Source: Catalinimonas sp038039535
GTDB taxonomy: Bacteria; Bacteroidota; Bacteroidia; Cytophagales; Cyclobacteriaceae
Assembly (NCBI RefSeq): GCF_038039535.1
Contig: NZ_JBBPHP010000033.1
Coordinates: 11,635 to 75,634 of the forward strand
Direction: 5' to 3'
Length of the DNA: 64,000 bases
Under the pieces are notes generated by a model. It was not told the origin of the DNA and did not search any database. It saw only the letters and a program-made list of their open reading frames with translations. Below are positions 63,924-64,000 of this stretch, one piece after another (position 1 is the first letter of the stretch; each line of letters begins with the position of its first letter). The translations under genes and the position numbers were made by a program.

Positions 63924-64000
63924 TGGACCTGCTACATTTGACTGGACAGTGAGTTAAGCGTAATTCACTTAACTTAGCTGATATGAAAAAAGAAAGACGA
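63924..64000 (+). mobile_element. Probable left end of an IS3-type insertion sequence
   Basis: TGGACCTGCTACATTTGACT begins a sequence of the kind found at IS3-family left ends (TG start, TTTGACTGGACAG-like inverted repeat, short leader). An ATG at 63983 opens a frame reading MKKERR to the window edge, the same start as many IS3 orfA transposases in Bacteroidota. Only 77 nt are visible, so the assignment rests on recall of the pattern. Confidence 0.4.
63983..64000 (+). CDS. Start of a gene cut by the window edge, possibly IS3-type orfA
   Basis: Six codons (MKKERR) are visible. A basic N-terminus after an IS-like leader suggests a transposase OrfA, but the coding sequence is too short to establish this. 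Confidence 0.3.

Noticed and set aside
1..64000. tRNA, rRNA, CRISPR arrays, prophage or toxin-antitoxin loci
   Set aside because: None was seen on reading either strand; no regularly spaced repeats and no cloverleaf-like sequence ending in CCA were noticed.

Overview
The window reads as a chromosomal segment of a marine or soil-type Bacteroidota bacterium, most likely of the order Cytophagales. The grounds are two SusC/SusD pairs, an ECF sigma/FecR pair feeding a SusC with an STN domain, giant FG-GAP/ASPIC (CRTAC1-type) lipoproteins, formylglycine sulfatases, DUF3823, and moderate to low GC. No rRNA, tRNA or CRISPR array was seen. The gene content is that of a glycan specialist.

Layout. (1) 1-9071, minus strand: sulfatase (7348-8934), SusC, SusD and a CRTAC1-type lipoprotein cut by the left window edge, with a decayed SusD C-terminus just upstream of the sulfatase. 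(2) 9365-26549: an AraC-type regulator divergent from a tight eight-gene plus-strand operon: sugar-porter MFS, DUF5107+TPR, GH2, DUF1553 cytochrome-like and DUF1501 (a pair best known from Planctomycetes), TIM-barrel isomerase, GH36 alpha-galactosidase, galactose mutarotase. It looks like a galactoside catabolic operon without its own SusC/D. (3) 27179-39112: ECF sigma factor, a 1227-residue CRTAC1-type lipoprotein, FecR, STN-SusC, SusD and DUF3823, closed by a strong hairpin. (4) 39219-52235: a plus-strand cluster of ThuA/beta-propeller/HEAT/cupredoxin fusion, ThuA, Gfo/Idh/MocA oxidoreductase, tagatose-3-epimerase-like TIM barrel, PHP-like protein, a split pair matching the two halves of plant Tm-1, and a sulfatase. 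Oxidative or keto-sugar processing of a sulfated or derivatised sugar is a reasonable inference; the substrate is not visible. (5) 52944-63212: a complete Kdp potassium-uptake locus: NtrC-type response regulator, a 33-residue membrane miniprotein, KdpF, KdpA, KdpB, KdpC, an outer-membrane porin, a KdpD lacking its kinase half, and a separate HAMP/PAS histidine kinase. (6) 63213-64000: decayed minus-strand coding sequence beside what looks like the left end of an IS3-type element.

How they fit. Regions 1 to 3 describe capture, desulfation, import and hydrolysis of galactose-containing glycans, with AraC-type control for one operon and transmembrane sigma/anti-sigma signalling for another. Regions 2 and 4 each carry putative redox modules (c-type heme motifs in DUF1553; a type-1 copper domain in the ThuA fusion) beside sugar isomerases, hinting at oxidation of sugars in the cell envelope. 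The points most worth a second look are the split Tm-1 pair in its metabolic cluster, the copper-domain dehydrogenase fusion, and the rewired Kdp control: an NtrC-type regulator, a bisected KdpD, an extra miniprotein, and a 22-bp inverted repeat shared by the regulator and structural-gene promoter regions.
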